This document shows positions 12,133-23,817 of a DNA stretch of 64,000 nucleotides, one piece after another. The translations under genes were made by a program, and so were the position numbers. The DNA is from Microbotryomycetes sp. JL201 (Eukaryota; Basidiomycota; Microbotryomycetes): contig JAQYUZ010000018.1 in assembly GCA_033819885.1 (NCBI GenBank), positions 62,001-126,000 of the forward strand. Direction: 5' to 3'. The notes beneath the pieces were generated by a model. It saw nothing but the letters and a program-made list of their open reading frames with translations, had not been told where the DNA came from and did not search any database. Each line of letters begins with the position of its first letter. Within the stretch, counting starts at the first letter, position 1.

Positions 12133-13977
12133 GCTGCTGCTGTTGGTGTTGTTTTTCGACATCAAACTTGAATTGTTCGGCTTCGGTAAGTGTTCCTGGA
12201 TCGTCCGCATCGACCGAAGACGAGCCAAGTCGAGCGTGAACGTTTGCCATCGTAGGTCGACGACTCGGACCTTCGAATGGGACTGGCGAGGCGGTGAATT
12301 CGGGTTTGGCGCGGTACAGGGACATGATACCTTTGAGTGTGAGGACGATGAGCGATATGAGCGTGATGCAGCTGTATACGTAAACGAGGCCGATGCACAT
12401 GAATTCGAGACTGTTCAACCAAAGTCGAGTCAGGAACGAGGCCCAGGACCATAGAACGCACGAATGAATACGTACAGAGCAGGTTGTTGGAGCACATAGA
12501 GATAATTGTGCGTCGCAAACAGCGAAAAACAAATGAATAGCAAACACACGGGCACGACGGAAACGAAAAACTGAATTTTTTTGTGTTCAAGTCAGTTTTT
12601 CTTTGCTTGAACTGGTCCGCAAACGGAAAAAAACTGACAAGCCAAACGTCCCATCGCAGCCGTTTGAGTTTCGTCTGTGCTTCAGTCGTTCCTGTTCCTT
12701 GTGAGCGCATGGTCGAGTATTGGATCGACTGTCTCGGCACGCTCGACATGTTTGGTGAGCTGGTCAAACCCAAACCGATATCTTTCTCGTCAGTGAGCGG
12801 TGCCGAACCGTCACTCGGTCTGCGCGGTGTCTCTGTTCTGAACGGCTGCAGCGGAGCGACGAGAGGCGTGTTGCGAGGAACAGGAACATTGCGGTTCGGT
12901 CCTTGACCGATCGCTCTTAGCGTCCACAAGAGGTAGAATCCACCAGAAACATTGATCTGCCAAATCCATCATCAGTCAACCGCATCGCTCACACAAACAC
13001 GTTCACGTGGACGCACAAAGATGAGAGCGGCCGCCGACAAGCAGTAGACGATCGTGCACACGTATTGCGAGTCTTGGAAAGCACCGTACGTGACGCCTCT
13101 TTTCGTCAACAATCTTTGGATTTCCATGTTTCTGGCCCAATCGACCGTTCCATTAAACGTTCGACCTGCTTCACCAAGAGCGAGGTAACCGTCTTCCCAA
13201 GCGTGTCCGAACGTGGACCATTTGAACCCGGTCCAGACGCCGGTCGCCGAAATTGCAATGACGATCGCCGGGATCAAAACAAAGTAGATCGAGTTGGCGA
13301 GGTACGGGCCAAGCTTGTGAGTGTTTGGTTTGGAACCTTGCGATGCTAGGTTGGCTCCTGACAAGACGGCGAACGTTGTCGTCGACAGCAGACAAAAGAA
13401 TGGAATGTACGAGCAGGGTATCCAAGAGAACAAGCTGTACGGTTTGGCGTACAAGCCTCCAAACATGCGAAAGACCGCGACCGAATACGCAATCCACACT
13501 GCGAAACAGAAAAAGGTCAGCGTCTTGATTGATTTTCATGCCGCGGCGACAACGAAAACTGACACGCTGACAAGACGATGGCGCACAGCGGATACGCCTT
13601 GTACTGATTCAACACAAAGTACCGTCCGGCTGGTCTCTGTATGATTCGATATAGCCACGGCTCGCGGTCTCGTCGTCTTGCTTCCGCATTCGTAACGAAC
13701 AGGTACACCGTCGATACAAACATGATTCTGCACGTTGCCCGACTCAAAGGTGAGTCTTCTTTGTCTCTGATTGCCATGACGATTTTGACGCTCACAATCC
13801 GAGAATGACAATCAAAACAATGATTCTCGCTTGAAAGCCAGGTTTGAACGGCGGATACATCTCCATCAAGAATCCGTGTTGGGCGTCGAGGTACGTGTTG
13901 CTCGTTCCATCTTTTGTAAACACTGGATCACTAATATCGACGGCCGACGTTACATGATGAGTTTGAAACGCTCCCAT
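11600..13977 (-). CDS. Seven-transmembrane protein with polyglutamine cytosolic tail, function unknown
   Basis: Six exons (13977-13796, 13727-13564, 13498-13017, 12956-12639, 12570-12476, 12410-11600) give 2052 bases, 683 residues. After a roughly 50-residue N-terminus come seven hydrophobic segments: RIIVLIVILGLIMFVSTVYL, CAIVLSALWIAYSVAVF, IPFFCLLSTTTFAVL, YFVLIPAIVIAISATG, YCLSAAALIFINVSGGFYL, WLFFVSVVPVCLLFICF and CIGLVYVYSCITLISLIVL. A hydrophilic loop of about 75 residues precedes helix 6. The C-terminal 250 residues are Ser/Gln-rich with a run of about 20 glutamines. The N-out, seven-helix, long-tail layout resembles a GPCR, but I recognise no receptor family motif, so no function is assigned. 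Confidence 0.85.
12071..12150 (-). repeat. CAG/CAA repeat coding polyglutamine
   Basis: CTG/TTG units on the plus strand read as CAG/CAA in the seven-helix gene. They encode about 24 glutamines interrupted by one histidine and one arginine. A near-perfect trinucleotide repeat that is expected to be length-variable. Confidence 0.9.
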
Positions 13978-14894
13978 GGTAACGCTAGCCTGTCACCGCC
14001 AGGCGAGGCCAGGCGGACCGAGCTCGACGGAAGTTGGCCACCACACAAAGAAGAGAGGGCGAGTATTGTCAAAGGCAACAGTGTGGTGAAGACTGTGTCG
14101 CGCAGGATAAGACGACTCTGTAGTCGTTGAACAGAGAGAAAAGAAACCTTGTCCTTTTTGGGTTTCCGTCACCCTTGCCCACAAGCCTGGACGATCGGCC
14201 CCCCCCCGTTTCGAGCGAGCGAGCGAGGGAGAGAGGGCGTGCTCGATCGAACGAGGTCGTACAATACTCTGTACTAGCAATGAAAGAAATACCGTTATAT
14301 ACCTGAATCACCACTGTTTCCGCAAGCGTGCATGTCATTGACGTCGTGCGCAATTTGCATTTCATCCCCCGAGGCTCGTCAAGTGTTTGCCAGTTCCTTT
14401 GCCAGCCTAAATGAAAACCCACCCTCTGCAAGCCAAACAAATACGTGCCTTGTCTCGGGTCGAGTGCGAGACACATGACAAATTACTTGTTGCGCCCAAT
14501 CCAAAAGTCTGCAAGGGTTCAACTGCGCCAGAGCCAGTTGAGCGACAGGTGCTCTACCTTCCAACTCCGGCACGAAGGCGTGACGACTTAAAAGGCCTGG
14601 AACCGGGCTACTCGACTGACCGCTGGACTGCCGTCATCTGTGCTTATTTGATGTACTGTTTTACACAACTTTCTCTTGCGGAAATCGCAATGAATTGCTA
14701 CCTTAGGAGAGACGAGCTCGACCGGCGAGTTTCGCCGATCCGACGACTTTGGTAGGGCGAAATGTATTACTTTAAGAGCTAAAACACAACATGCGAATAC
14801 AACGTTATAACAAATAAAAGAAATAGCGGGAAAACGCCGGCATCGAGAGCCGTGCAAGCATAATATCCAAAGGGAAAACGCAGCTGCAAAGGTG
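13978..14894. other. Intergenic region, 917 bp
   Basis: Upstream of the seven-helix gene and downstream of the RhoGAP gene. It includes a C9 run at 14199-14207. Open frames here are short and have no recognisable domain. It probably holds the promoter and 5' leader of the seven-helix gene; no gene is supported. Confidence 0.5.
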
Positions 14895-17476
14895 CTACTC
14901 AGTCGTCGAGGGTTGGTTCGGCTGTAACACAGGTGCGCCTTGTGTAGCAGTCTGTACAGGCCCAGCTGAGAGTGCCGGCGTGTCGGGTGCTGAAGATTCC
15001 CCCGTCAGACTGTCGGCTTTGACCTTGCTTCGTCCACTTTTGCTCTTTGTCGATGTGGATCGTTCGAGCAGGTTAACGGCGGTGGCGGCAGGCGAGTCAG
15101 ACGTTGAAGCTGTTGTCCTGGCAGTGTGCATCGTGTTCGTACTATCATCTCTCTTGGTGCTTGCCCTCTGCGTAGACTTGTCCGGCGAGGCTGGAACGGT
15201 CGGCAATTCACTCTTCGCGTGGTGCTGTTTCCGCCGAGACCTTGCCGGCTTGAGCGTCACAGGCGCGTTCGGATTCGGCGAGCCTTTTCGTGACGAGTCG
15301 GCAGAAGGCGTCGCAGCCGACGATCCACTCTCAATTAGCATCGATCAGTGTGGCACCTTGCACGCAAACGACTCACCACCTTCCATGGTTGGCAGTGCTG
15401 GCGTCGAGCTGCGACTGCTGCCTCGACTCGGAACAGTCTTGCTCCGCCTAACTCCATTCCCATTACTGCCTGTCTTGGCCTCTTCTTGATTCTTGCGCAA
15501 CCTTCTTCTTTCGACGCTCTTTTCGCTGCCTTTTCTCAACAAGCTCGTTCCACTTGTCGCCAGCTCCGCCGCCAACGGGCCAGAACCCGTTTTGCTCGTT
15601 GACGCTACAACTTGGTCAGGCGGCATGCTCGCCAACCTCGTCGCCGGCGGCAAGGCATTCAATAAACTAGGTACGCTGCCTTCCGTCGTCGTTCTGGACA
15701 CCATCTGCGTCAAGCCGCCAGAATCGCTCGGCGAGCTTTGTCCGTACCCGCTATCCTCGGCAGCGTCCTTGTGCCCGGGATGTGCTTCATCATCATCACG
15801 TTTCCTCGTCAAGGGACCGTCCACGTTCTTTCTCTTTGTCGATTTGCCTTCCTGAGCGTCTCTTATTGGCGGTTGCAGTCCGAGCATAAAGTGTGATTGC
15901 TGTTCGATCAAAAACTCGAGAACTTCCTTGCCCTTGCCGTGCTCTCCTGCTCCTTCCCTCGCCTGTCGTCCCGCAGCAGCAGACGATTTACCATTCACTT
16001 TCGTCGTTGTCGTCTGCTGAACCCATGCAGGTTGACTTCCTCTCCTGCTGTCGACGATTTCACCGTCCGCGCCAAACCCTGGAAAGCCGAGCAACGCCCC
16101 TCCTTCACCTCCGGAACCTTCTCGCCTTGTCGAGACCAATCCAGGTTGAAACACGGTCGCCAAGTTCGAGGCCGTCATCAAGTTGTGTTGAGCACACCTG
16201 ACAAAGACGGCCAAGAAATCTAAAAGGTACAACAACAGGTAGCGAGAAGGCGCCGGCAACAGTCCGATTAATTTTTTGTACTCTTCAACAGCTTGTCGTT
16301 CGGGAAGGTTGCGTTCTGCGTGCGTGGTGCGAACCAAAGTCTGGTCAGCGTCGACGTGTCGTGTAGCGCAGGCTGATTTGAAAAACGCACGCAAGACGGC
16401 AGTGAAATCGAGATAGAGTTCTCCGGGAATGACGGGTTCCTGTGAAACAGTTCATTCAGCCGTGCTCACACAGTCAAGAAGGTTCGCGATGACTGACAGG
16501 CATCTGGTTCAGGTATCGTCTCAAGACGCTTGCAGCGTCATGTACGCTGAAACCGGTCCAGTCCAAGTCTCGTCCATATGTTGGTGGCGTGTCGAAAAGG
16601 GTTTGCAGTTGGTTTATCCGCTTGTTTGAGCCAGAGACGCGAAAGATGCCTTGAGTGTGCGTGGCTGCGCGTGTAGCCACGTGAGCATGCACTGACAATA
16701 GGAAAGTATGCTTTGGAGGGTATGCACGCACCGTTCTCTTTGAGCCACATGCCGCATTTGGCGACGACAATGGGCACATAGCCGTACACGTAAGGTTTGC
16801 CGTCGCTGCAAAGTACAAGATTCGTTAGCGACAAGCTACCTTGCAGAGGGAGGGAGGATGCCGATGAATAAAAGTCAGGAGATCGGCGCTGTATTGCTAG
16901 GGTGCTAGTCGCGCGGCGATCTGTGGAACCAGACAGGTAGCCCTGCCCGGCCGGGGGTAGTGATGACGTCGGTCTGGAAGAAGGGGGACGAGCGGAGGGG
17001 GATGACGAGGGGACGAGAGGCACTGACCTGGCGACGAGGCGGATGGCGACTGAAGCATACTTGAGACTTTGCTGTGGGCTGACGCCAAAGACCTTGTCCT
17101 TGCCCGACTGGCCGCGCTGCAGGCCCCTGCCTGCGACGCGAAAGTCTGGCGAGGGCGAGGATGACGCAGGCGGTGCCGAGGTGGATGCATGGCCGGCAGC
17201 ATGTGATACCGCTGGTTTCGTTGCTGGCAATGACGGCAGGGACGATGCCGAGTGCCTGGACCACCCGTGCTTGCGTGTAAAGGCCCTCCACCAGCGCACG
17301 AGCGATCGCTTTGTCGCGTTGCGCTCGTGCAGCCTGCGCTCGCGCTCTCGCTCCAATCGCTCTTGTTCTGCTCGAAACTTGACGGCCTCGGCCCTGACGG
17401 CAGGGTCGCTGCTGTCGAACGATGCGCGCAAGTTGGCCCGCGTCACGACGACCGCCGCCGAGTTGTTTGTCGCCAT
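14895..17476 (-). CDS. RhoGAP domain protein
   Basis: Activates GTP hydrolysis by a Rho-family GTPase, so it probably acts in polarity or cell-wall signalling at the cortex. Five exons (17476-17028, 16805-16732, 16664-16498, 16439-15377, 15283-14895) give 2142 bases, 713 residues. The GAP domain starts with KVFGVSPQQSLKYASVAI and has GYVPIVVAKCGMWLKENG. The arginine finger is in HTQGIFRVSGSNKRI, followed by WTGFSVHDAASVLRRYLNQMPEPVIP and NLMTASNLATVFQPGL, each joined across introns. The C-terminal half is a Ser/Lys-rich disordered tail with no second domain. The last intron is a multiple of three (93 bases) but contains a stop, so it must be removed. A basic coiled stretch lies near residues 25-50. 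Confidence 0.93.
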
Positions 17477-17790
17477 CGATCGCCGTCGTTCGCCTTGTCC
17501 CGGGCAATCAGGCACCCAACGTTACAGACTGTGGCCTCTCGAGCTGAGCTGGCTTTGCGCACGCGAACTGGCGCTCGTAGGCGCACGCGAGCTCACGGGG
17601 GGCGGCGGCAGCGAGAATTTGACCCTCGCGAGCGCTGCGGATGCGACTAGAAGGACGCACCGACGGCGATCAGTTGCAATGCAATCGTGTATTATCCACA
17701 CAAACCGTGCCCCCAAACATCCAGCACAGTGCACACCAAACACCGTCAGCCGACCGAGCGCACTAGATGACAACAACACTGCAATCCAAC
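17477..17790. other. Intergenic region, 314 bp
   Basis: Upstream of the RhoGAP gene and downstream of the APC transporter gene. Nothing beyond probable promoter sequence is visible. Confidence 0.5.
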
Positions 17791-20408
17791 TCAACTCGCC
17801 ACAACACGCGAATTACCAAACTCGCGCAAACTGAACCGCGAAACAGGCCCGAGGCTGCCGATCAGACACCTCGACGTATCAACACAAAGTCGACTTGCAT
17901 ACGCGTGCACGACTGATGGTGAAAACTCGGCTTGAATAAAGACCAAGTCCTGTCCGAGACAGAAGCGCGCCATGGTCAGCGATCAGCTCGAGCAAACCCA
18001 GCGTTACGATGACAGCCACTCACTAACGTAATAGAAGGCAGCGCTTCGTCCAGAACTATGTATTCATTGGTAAGATCCACGTGCAACGTGCAGGATCTCT
18101 GCAGAAACGACAACTCACTCTTGCAATTCGCTTCGAGCTCTGAAGGAATTTCATCCGGCGCTTTAAAGCAATGGACGACTTTGACCAAATCAGTCTCTTC
18201 GTTTTGTTTGACGTAGACGAGCATGTCGTGCAAACGATGGATCTGCAAAGACTAGCGTTGAGCCATTCCTGCCGCTCATAAATGCCACAGTACGCACTTC
18301 GTCACTCTCAACAAACAAAACAATCGGCCCCGTCCTCGTCTTTTTGATCCACCGAGCGATCCTGATCTTGAACGTTTTGCAACTAGCCGTCCACGAACTT
18401 TGTTCGACAGCCCAAAACAAGATCTGAAACAATTTGCTTCGTTTGTAGATGCACCACATGACCGATGTCAGCACCGCAGTGTACGCGACGAGATACGCTA
18501 TGATGATCGGACTAATGACGACGTTGCCGACAATGAGAACGAGCGACAAGCTGAGTACGACAACCGAGAGGCCGAACGGAGACCGGACACGGCGGGGCAG
18601 ACGCGGACGATGATACGAAAGCAACAGGCAAGCGACGGGAAATATGCTCATCACGGCAAGAAACACGATCGCAAAGCTAGAATGGACAGGCAATCCGGAA
18701 CCGCGTCAGCGGTCAATCGGCGGCTTGCAAAGGCGCAAAACTGAAATTGTTACTTGCATGTTGGACATGGTGGACAGACTGAAGCCGCTGGATGCGTAGA
18801 TGACGACCGCCACGACCCCAAACAATGCCGATGCCACGTATGGCGCTCCCGTCTTTGGCACTCTGTTCGCAAAAACATGTGGCAAAATGTTGTCGCCGGC
18901 AAGTCTTGTTACGAGCGCGTTTGAAGACACGACGCCAGTCAAGATCGTAGAGCAAAGGATAAGAACAGAGTCGATAGATGTCCATATGCGCAGCCAATCA
19001 CCCGCCGCATACTGTGCCACGGATCGAACAACGCTTTGATTGTTGAGGATTTGATCCATGGGTAACACGGCAAATGTGACGAGCATCAGAGGCGCGTTGA
19101 TCATGATGGCCAGCCACGACAAGTTGCGAATAACTACTGGGTAAGCCGCGTCCTGAATCGCTGACCGAGAATCTGGTGCTGACTCGATGCCTGTGACGCC
19201 AAGAAAGGCAACGCAAACGCCCAGAAATATTCGTTTTGCGATGCTTGCAGCTGTCCCTTGAGCGCTCTCGGTCCAATTGGCAGCAATGACTTGGTTGCCT
19301 GTACGCGCCCAAGCAATGATACTAGCCAGTACAACCATGGCGATGGTCAATAGGTGCAGTGAGAGCGTCATACTCATGACCTCTGCACTGCCTTTGATAC
19401 CAGCCAGTCCAAAAGCAGTAAACCCGACCAACAATGCGAGCGTCAACCAAAGTGCGGCACCCTCGCGGTCCACTTCAGCGGCTATATAGGACGCCGCAGT
19501 TCCAGCGGATACGACAGATGTAGCCACGTCATCCATAATGGTGAGCACAGCGGCGACAAGGGCAGCCGTCTTGCCGGCCGAGTTGAGGATGAACGCGTAA
19601 TTAGCTCCATCGCGAGGGATCACTTGACCGAGCTCGACGATGATCGGACGCCACAGCAGCAGCAGCAGCGTCGCTATCAGAAGCGATACGGGCGAGTAGA
19701 CGCCTGCCACGCTCACAAGAGCGGGAAACGCATACAGTGGACTGCCAGCAACAGCCACACCAGCGACTCCGGAACCTAACCTGCACGTCCAAAGTAAGGC
19801 CTGCTCAGCACTTTATCGGAATTGCAATTAACCTTCTTCAAGCTTTTACCATGTTCCGAGTGTCGCTTCTCCTTCCAGACGTCGCCGCAGCTCTCGCGTC
19901 GCATTGACCCGATCAATTTCTTGGTTCGTGATCGTTTCAAACGTCATTGTGCCCCAACCGGAGAACTCCCAGTCATAGAATGTTCGCGAAGGCGCAGCAT
20001 GCACATCGAGCCTAGACTGAGGCAACTCGGGGCCATCTTGCGGTTCATCCAATGATGGCGTTGTCGGCGTTGATTCGTCTTGTATGGCCAGGTACGGATG
20101 CCTCCTCACCGAGGGATACAGTAGACGATGCGGAATCTTGAGTGGATTCGATCCAGAACGAATTCCTAGGAGGCCGTCACTTGAGCGAGGGTCTAGAGAA
20201 GTGTCAAAGAAGACTCACGCTGTCGTCTCACCACAGTCTCGTAATGAGACTGGGTATGAGATGGACTTTGTCTGCTGTAGTCGACTGCCGACGTCGTGCC
20301 ACTGGCCTGGTCAAGATGATTGACCCGCTGAGCTGCGTATAGGGGCATTTCGCGCCCTGATGCAGCGTCGTTGTCTATATTCGGTACATCTGATGGTTCC
20401 TGGCTCAT
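17791..20408 (-). CDS. APC-superfamily amino-acid/polyamine transporter with C-terminal cytosolic domain
   Basis: Six exons (20408-20219, 20192-19850, 19780-18758, 18676-18298, 18242-18024, 17949-17791) give 2313 bases, 770 residues. A hydrophilic N-terminus of about 175 residues includes TFYDWEFSGWGTMTFETI and leads to the first helix WLGSGVAGVAVAGSPLYAF, the APC family substrate-loop glycine motif. About 12 hydrophobic segments follow, with ELGQVIPRDGANYAF, GVTGIESAPD and NRVPKTGAPYVASALFG being typical of the family. After the last helix (residue about 580) there is a soluble domain of about 190 residues with IVLFVESDEIHRLHDMLVYV and LVFIQAEFSPSVVHAYA. Intron 3 needs a GC donor (18757-18756), which restores SNIFAIVFLAV at helix 11. 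Substrate is unknown. Confidence 0.9.
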
Positions 20409-20884
20409 GTTGATGACACCTTGCGTGCGCACTGCCATGCAAAAGCTTGGATCAGTCTTCAAGTTGAGCGCTGCACCAGCGATGCCGGGCACGAGATAGC
20501 CCAGCGAGTTATTGAAAACGTCGATAGCTACATCTCGAGGTCCCTAAGCGCTCAGATTGGTCGCTCGCGGCATTGGTTTGACTCTCAATCGCCTACTTCG
20601 AGCGCAAGCTGAGGGCAAAGTGACGCTTCATCGGTTCGACTGTATCATGTCTTTCGACTTACAATCCTTACGCCGCTGCGCGTCACCGCGCGACAGGCCT
20701 CTTGTGTTGTGACCTATCAGGAATGGACCCCAAACGTGGCGCTCGGGCCACATCTCCGCCTATATTACAACAAAGCAGGACGAGGGAGAAATGTAGCAAT
20801 TTCTGTACAAACAAACAAAATAGCGTCTGTACAAAACAAAAAAGATAGTGTCTATCTCACAAAAGCTTTCGTGGGCCTCGGCGA
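20409..20884. other. Intergenic region, 476 bp
   Basis: Upstream of the APC transporter and downstream of the GH17 gene. An A-rich stretch at 20805-20845 may serve 3' end formation of GH17. No gene is supported. Confidence 0.5.
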
Positions 20885-22459
20885 TTACTCAGTCAAGCAA
20901 GTCGGTAGCTTGATTGGCTTGAGCACCTTGTCCGAATTGAACAGTCCCCAATAAGGTTCCACGCCTCCATACATTTCCTTCCAAGGCTCGTCCCAAGGTC
21001 CGAAATAAAAGTATTGAGACCCATTCGCGTTGGCGGCGCACACGTACGTGTCAAGAAACGTTTGTAGCTCGGGTACTCCCGCAACAGCTCCCTCGTACGT
21101 TCGATTCTCTGCGGTCATCGAGTCTGACGCCCAACCCGTTTCAGCAATGTAGACAGTCGGTTTGTTCGGGGCGGCTTGAGCCAGAGGGACATCGTTCCAC
21201 TCGGCGAATTGCCACGTCCATTGGGCTGCTTGGTCGACGACGAGGCCACCAAAGAACGGATGAATGTTGGCCATCATAAAGTCTACGCCATTGGCGACAG
21301 CTTGTGTGAACTCGGATCCGGCATCACCTGTGCCGACTGGAACCTGCTTTGGCAGATTGAGTGCGGCAAGTTTTGAACGCATCGAGCTGACCTGGCCCAG
21401 AACAAAGTCGACGGCGGACGCCTTGTCTGCAGCGTTGAGAAGGTACTCGTTGCCGACGACAACGCCAGCAACGTGATCCGTGCCGTATGCATTAATGGCG
21501 TCAACGATCCAATCCTGCTGTTGTTCGTTGACAGTCGCATTGTCGCTGACCCAAGCTCCGAGCCAGACCGTCATGTCAACCTTGGTGTCTTGAATAGCTT
21601 GCAATACGAGCTGAGATTGATTGCAGGCAGAGCCGTACATGCGCAACCGAGGCGTCAATTGAGACATGATTTGTACATCCTCAGTCACATTGGCCAGAGT
21701 CGCGCCACACCAAGGCTCTTGTGCCAAAAATGGAGTATAGCACAAGCCCCAGAAGGATTTGGACAGTGCGCTGTCCTTTTCAAAGTTGGCCGGATCGTTC
21801 GGATCGCTCTTGACTGCTTTGGCTGTGCCTTCTATGTATTGTAGTCCGCCAGACGATGTCTCGCTTTTGGACGACCCGTTTGATCCGCTTCCAGCGTTTG
21901 CTGTGGCTCGCCAAACACCAATGCCGACGCCGATGCCTCTGTGACAGTAAAAAGCGTCTCGTCAATGCCTGTTCTGATGAAGCTTGATCTTTGCTCGGGC
22001 ATTAGGTGCGGGAGCGGCAGATGCCAAGACCTTTCTTTGTGGAGGCGGCGGTGCGACGGGAATCGCAGTGGCGAAAACGTACATGATGACAAGCACAGCG
22101 AGCGCAATGAATGTCCACAGTTTGACTTTGTTGCCCTTTGTTCTTCGCCGAACGCTCTCTGCATAGTATTTCTCTTGCGCGTCTTGGCCGCCGTAGTTCG
22201 TTGCGCCGCGCGGTACACCATACGCGTCGTGACCATCGTCCTCCCATGCACCGCCACTGAGACTGTCTCGCGAAGGCGCATCGTACGCGTGATACGGTAG
22301 CGGCGGATACGCTGATGGCGTTGCGGCGCGCGCGGTGTCGGCGAATGGATCCGCGGCCGAGCGCGTCGGGTACACGCTGTCATACATGTCGGCGGACGAA
22401 TGTGTATTGTCTCGATGCTTGTACGTCGCTGACGCCATGTGCCGATTCTCGTACGACAT
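20885..22459 (-). CDS. Membrane-anchored glycoside hydrolase family 17 (beta-1,3-glucanase-like)
   Basis: Probably remodels cell-wall beta-1,3-glucan at the cell surface. Two exons (22459-22083 and 21938-20885; 1431 bases, 476 residues). A cytosolic N-terminus of about 110 residues, rich in Ser, Tyr and Asp, is followed by one transmembrane helix LWTFIALAVLVIIGIGVGIGVW that is created by splicing, so the enzyme is a type II membrane protein. The catalytic domain shows SKSFWGLCYTPFLAQEPWCG, the acid/base glutamate in AGVVVGNEYLL and the nucleophile in TVYIAETGWASDS, then QYFYFGPWDEPWK. It ends without a GPI signal. Confidence 0.93.
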
Positions 22460-23037
22460 GGTGGCGGGTTCGCTGGTAAGAGGAGCGGAGCGTCGTTCAA
22501 CCTCGACTGTGCATCTTATGCAGCAGTAATCCGACTATACATCTCGCCGGAAGAAATGCTATTCATATAACTATTCGATTCATGCTGGTGATCGACAAGT
22601 ATTTGCTCGTGTCACGTGATGCAGTCTGTATTTGTTTCCCCAAAGAATAACCAGACATTGCTTGACCTCCACAGTCCGAGAGCGTGCCGCTGGTCAGCGA
22701 GTCCGATGGCCGTCGGACCCGCTTCCGGACTCGGGATATTCTGTGGGTCAATAGCATGGAAGCGGATCCGGAGCCAGCTTGTTGGTTGCTCAATCCCTCT
22801 TCAAACATATGTCGTCATGGCGATGGAGCTCTGATACAGTGCCTCGGTGTGGAGCAAGCCTCGGGGAGCGGTCTGTCAGCCGAGCCGTGGCGCTGACTCC
22901 TCCTCCACCCGAGCAGCGGCCTCCACACCGCTTTAAAAGACTCGATCAAACGGAGACCAAGGTATCCTTCATCTTGTTCTCTGCGACTTGAACCTTGAAG
23001 CTCAACATCTGTAGCATCCCATCTCAAATCAACAACA
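22460..23037. promoter_or_regulatory. Divergent promoter between GH17 and the 112-residue protein
   Basis: 578 bp with a TTTAAA element at 22932-22937, about 100 bases upstream of the plus-strand start codon. It is followed by a pyrimidine-rich leader (CATCTTGTTCTC) and CATCTGTAGCATCCCATCTC just before the ATG. The layout suggests a well-expressed plus-strand gene, but that is inferred. Confidence 0.45.
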
Positions 23038-23501
23038 ATGCTCTCTTTCAGGCGCGACTCCTCTTCGTCCAACTCGTCCATCGAGTCGACCTCGTCCTGG
23101 ACTTCACTCGAGCCAGTCTCGTCATCGCTTCCTCAAGAGTTGTACTCGTTGAACGTCAGAGAGGCACATGCAGACCATAGGCTGCACTGCAACTCGTCAT
23201 CCGCTCATTGCGTACGTTCACGTGACCTAGAACACCGAGGTCTGTCAAAACTGACTGCCGGCCTTTTCTTGCAGTACTCGCTCGGCAAGAATCCCGTCTG
23301 CCCAAAACACGGCATCAGACACAATCCCTGCCTGGCACTTCCGAAGCGCGAGGGTAGAAGTTTAAGCTCGTCTTCAACATCGTCGACAAAGTCGACTACG
23401 AGCGTTCACGTAAGCTCCTCTACTTCTTAGCTGAGAGCGGCAAAATACTGACCAGAGATCGTGATAAGCAGTCCCTGAAAAGGTTCATGAGTCTGCTCTG
23501 A
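23038..23501 (+). CDS. Small serine-rich protein with Cys/His cluster, unknown
   Basis: Three exons (23038-23211, 23275-23409, 23472-23501; 339 bases, 112 residues), both introns with good GT donors (GTACGT, GTAAGC) and CAG acceptors. The N-terminal 33 residues are two-fifths serine. The centre holds HCYSLGKNPVCPKHGIRHNPC, a C-x8-C-x9-C pattern with several histidines that could bind metal. A second Ser/Thr stretch follows, and the protein ends SLKRFMSLL from a 10-codon last exon. There is no signal peptide or membrane segment. I do not recognise the family; the exon structure and a TATA-like box upstream support a real gene. Confidence 0.6.
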
Positions 23502-23817
23502 GCCCGCGTTCACACTCGTCGGCGCAACTTCCCCTCTCCATTCAATTGTTCATTAATTTTGTACATAGCATATTCATAGTTTCTATCAGCAGTGTATGTC
23601 TTTCTGCTTTCGTTGTTGTATGAACAAACCGCCCAGCTTCGTTTTCTTTTGAACAAATTTACGCTTCAAGTTTTGATGGGTATCATACATTCTTGAGCAT
23701 TGCGCCAGTCAAACTTCAGATGTCCTGAGCACCTGTATGCGATGATTAACCAAGAGCCGACACGGCTGCTGCGCGCTCGCTGCCTTGCTCCACCTCCTCG
23801 CTTGCCGAGCCGCAACG
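23502..23817. other. Intergenic region, 316 bp
   Basis: AT-rich DNA after the small serine-rich gene, then the PRP46 promoter. No further gene is supported. Confidence 0.5.

Noticed and set aside
14199-14260. C9 run and GAGC-repeat region as a possible element end
   Set aside because: No inverted or direct repeats, target duplication or coding remnants accompany it.
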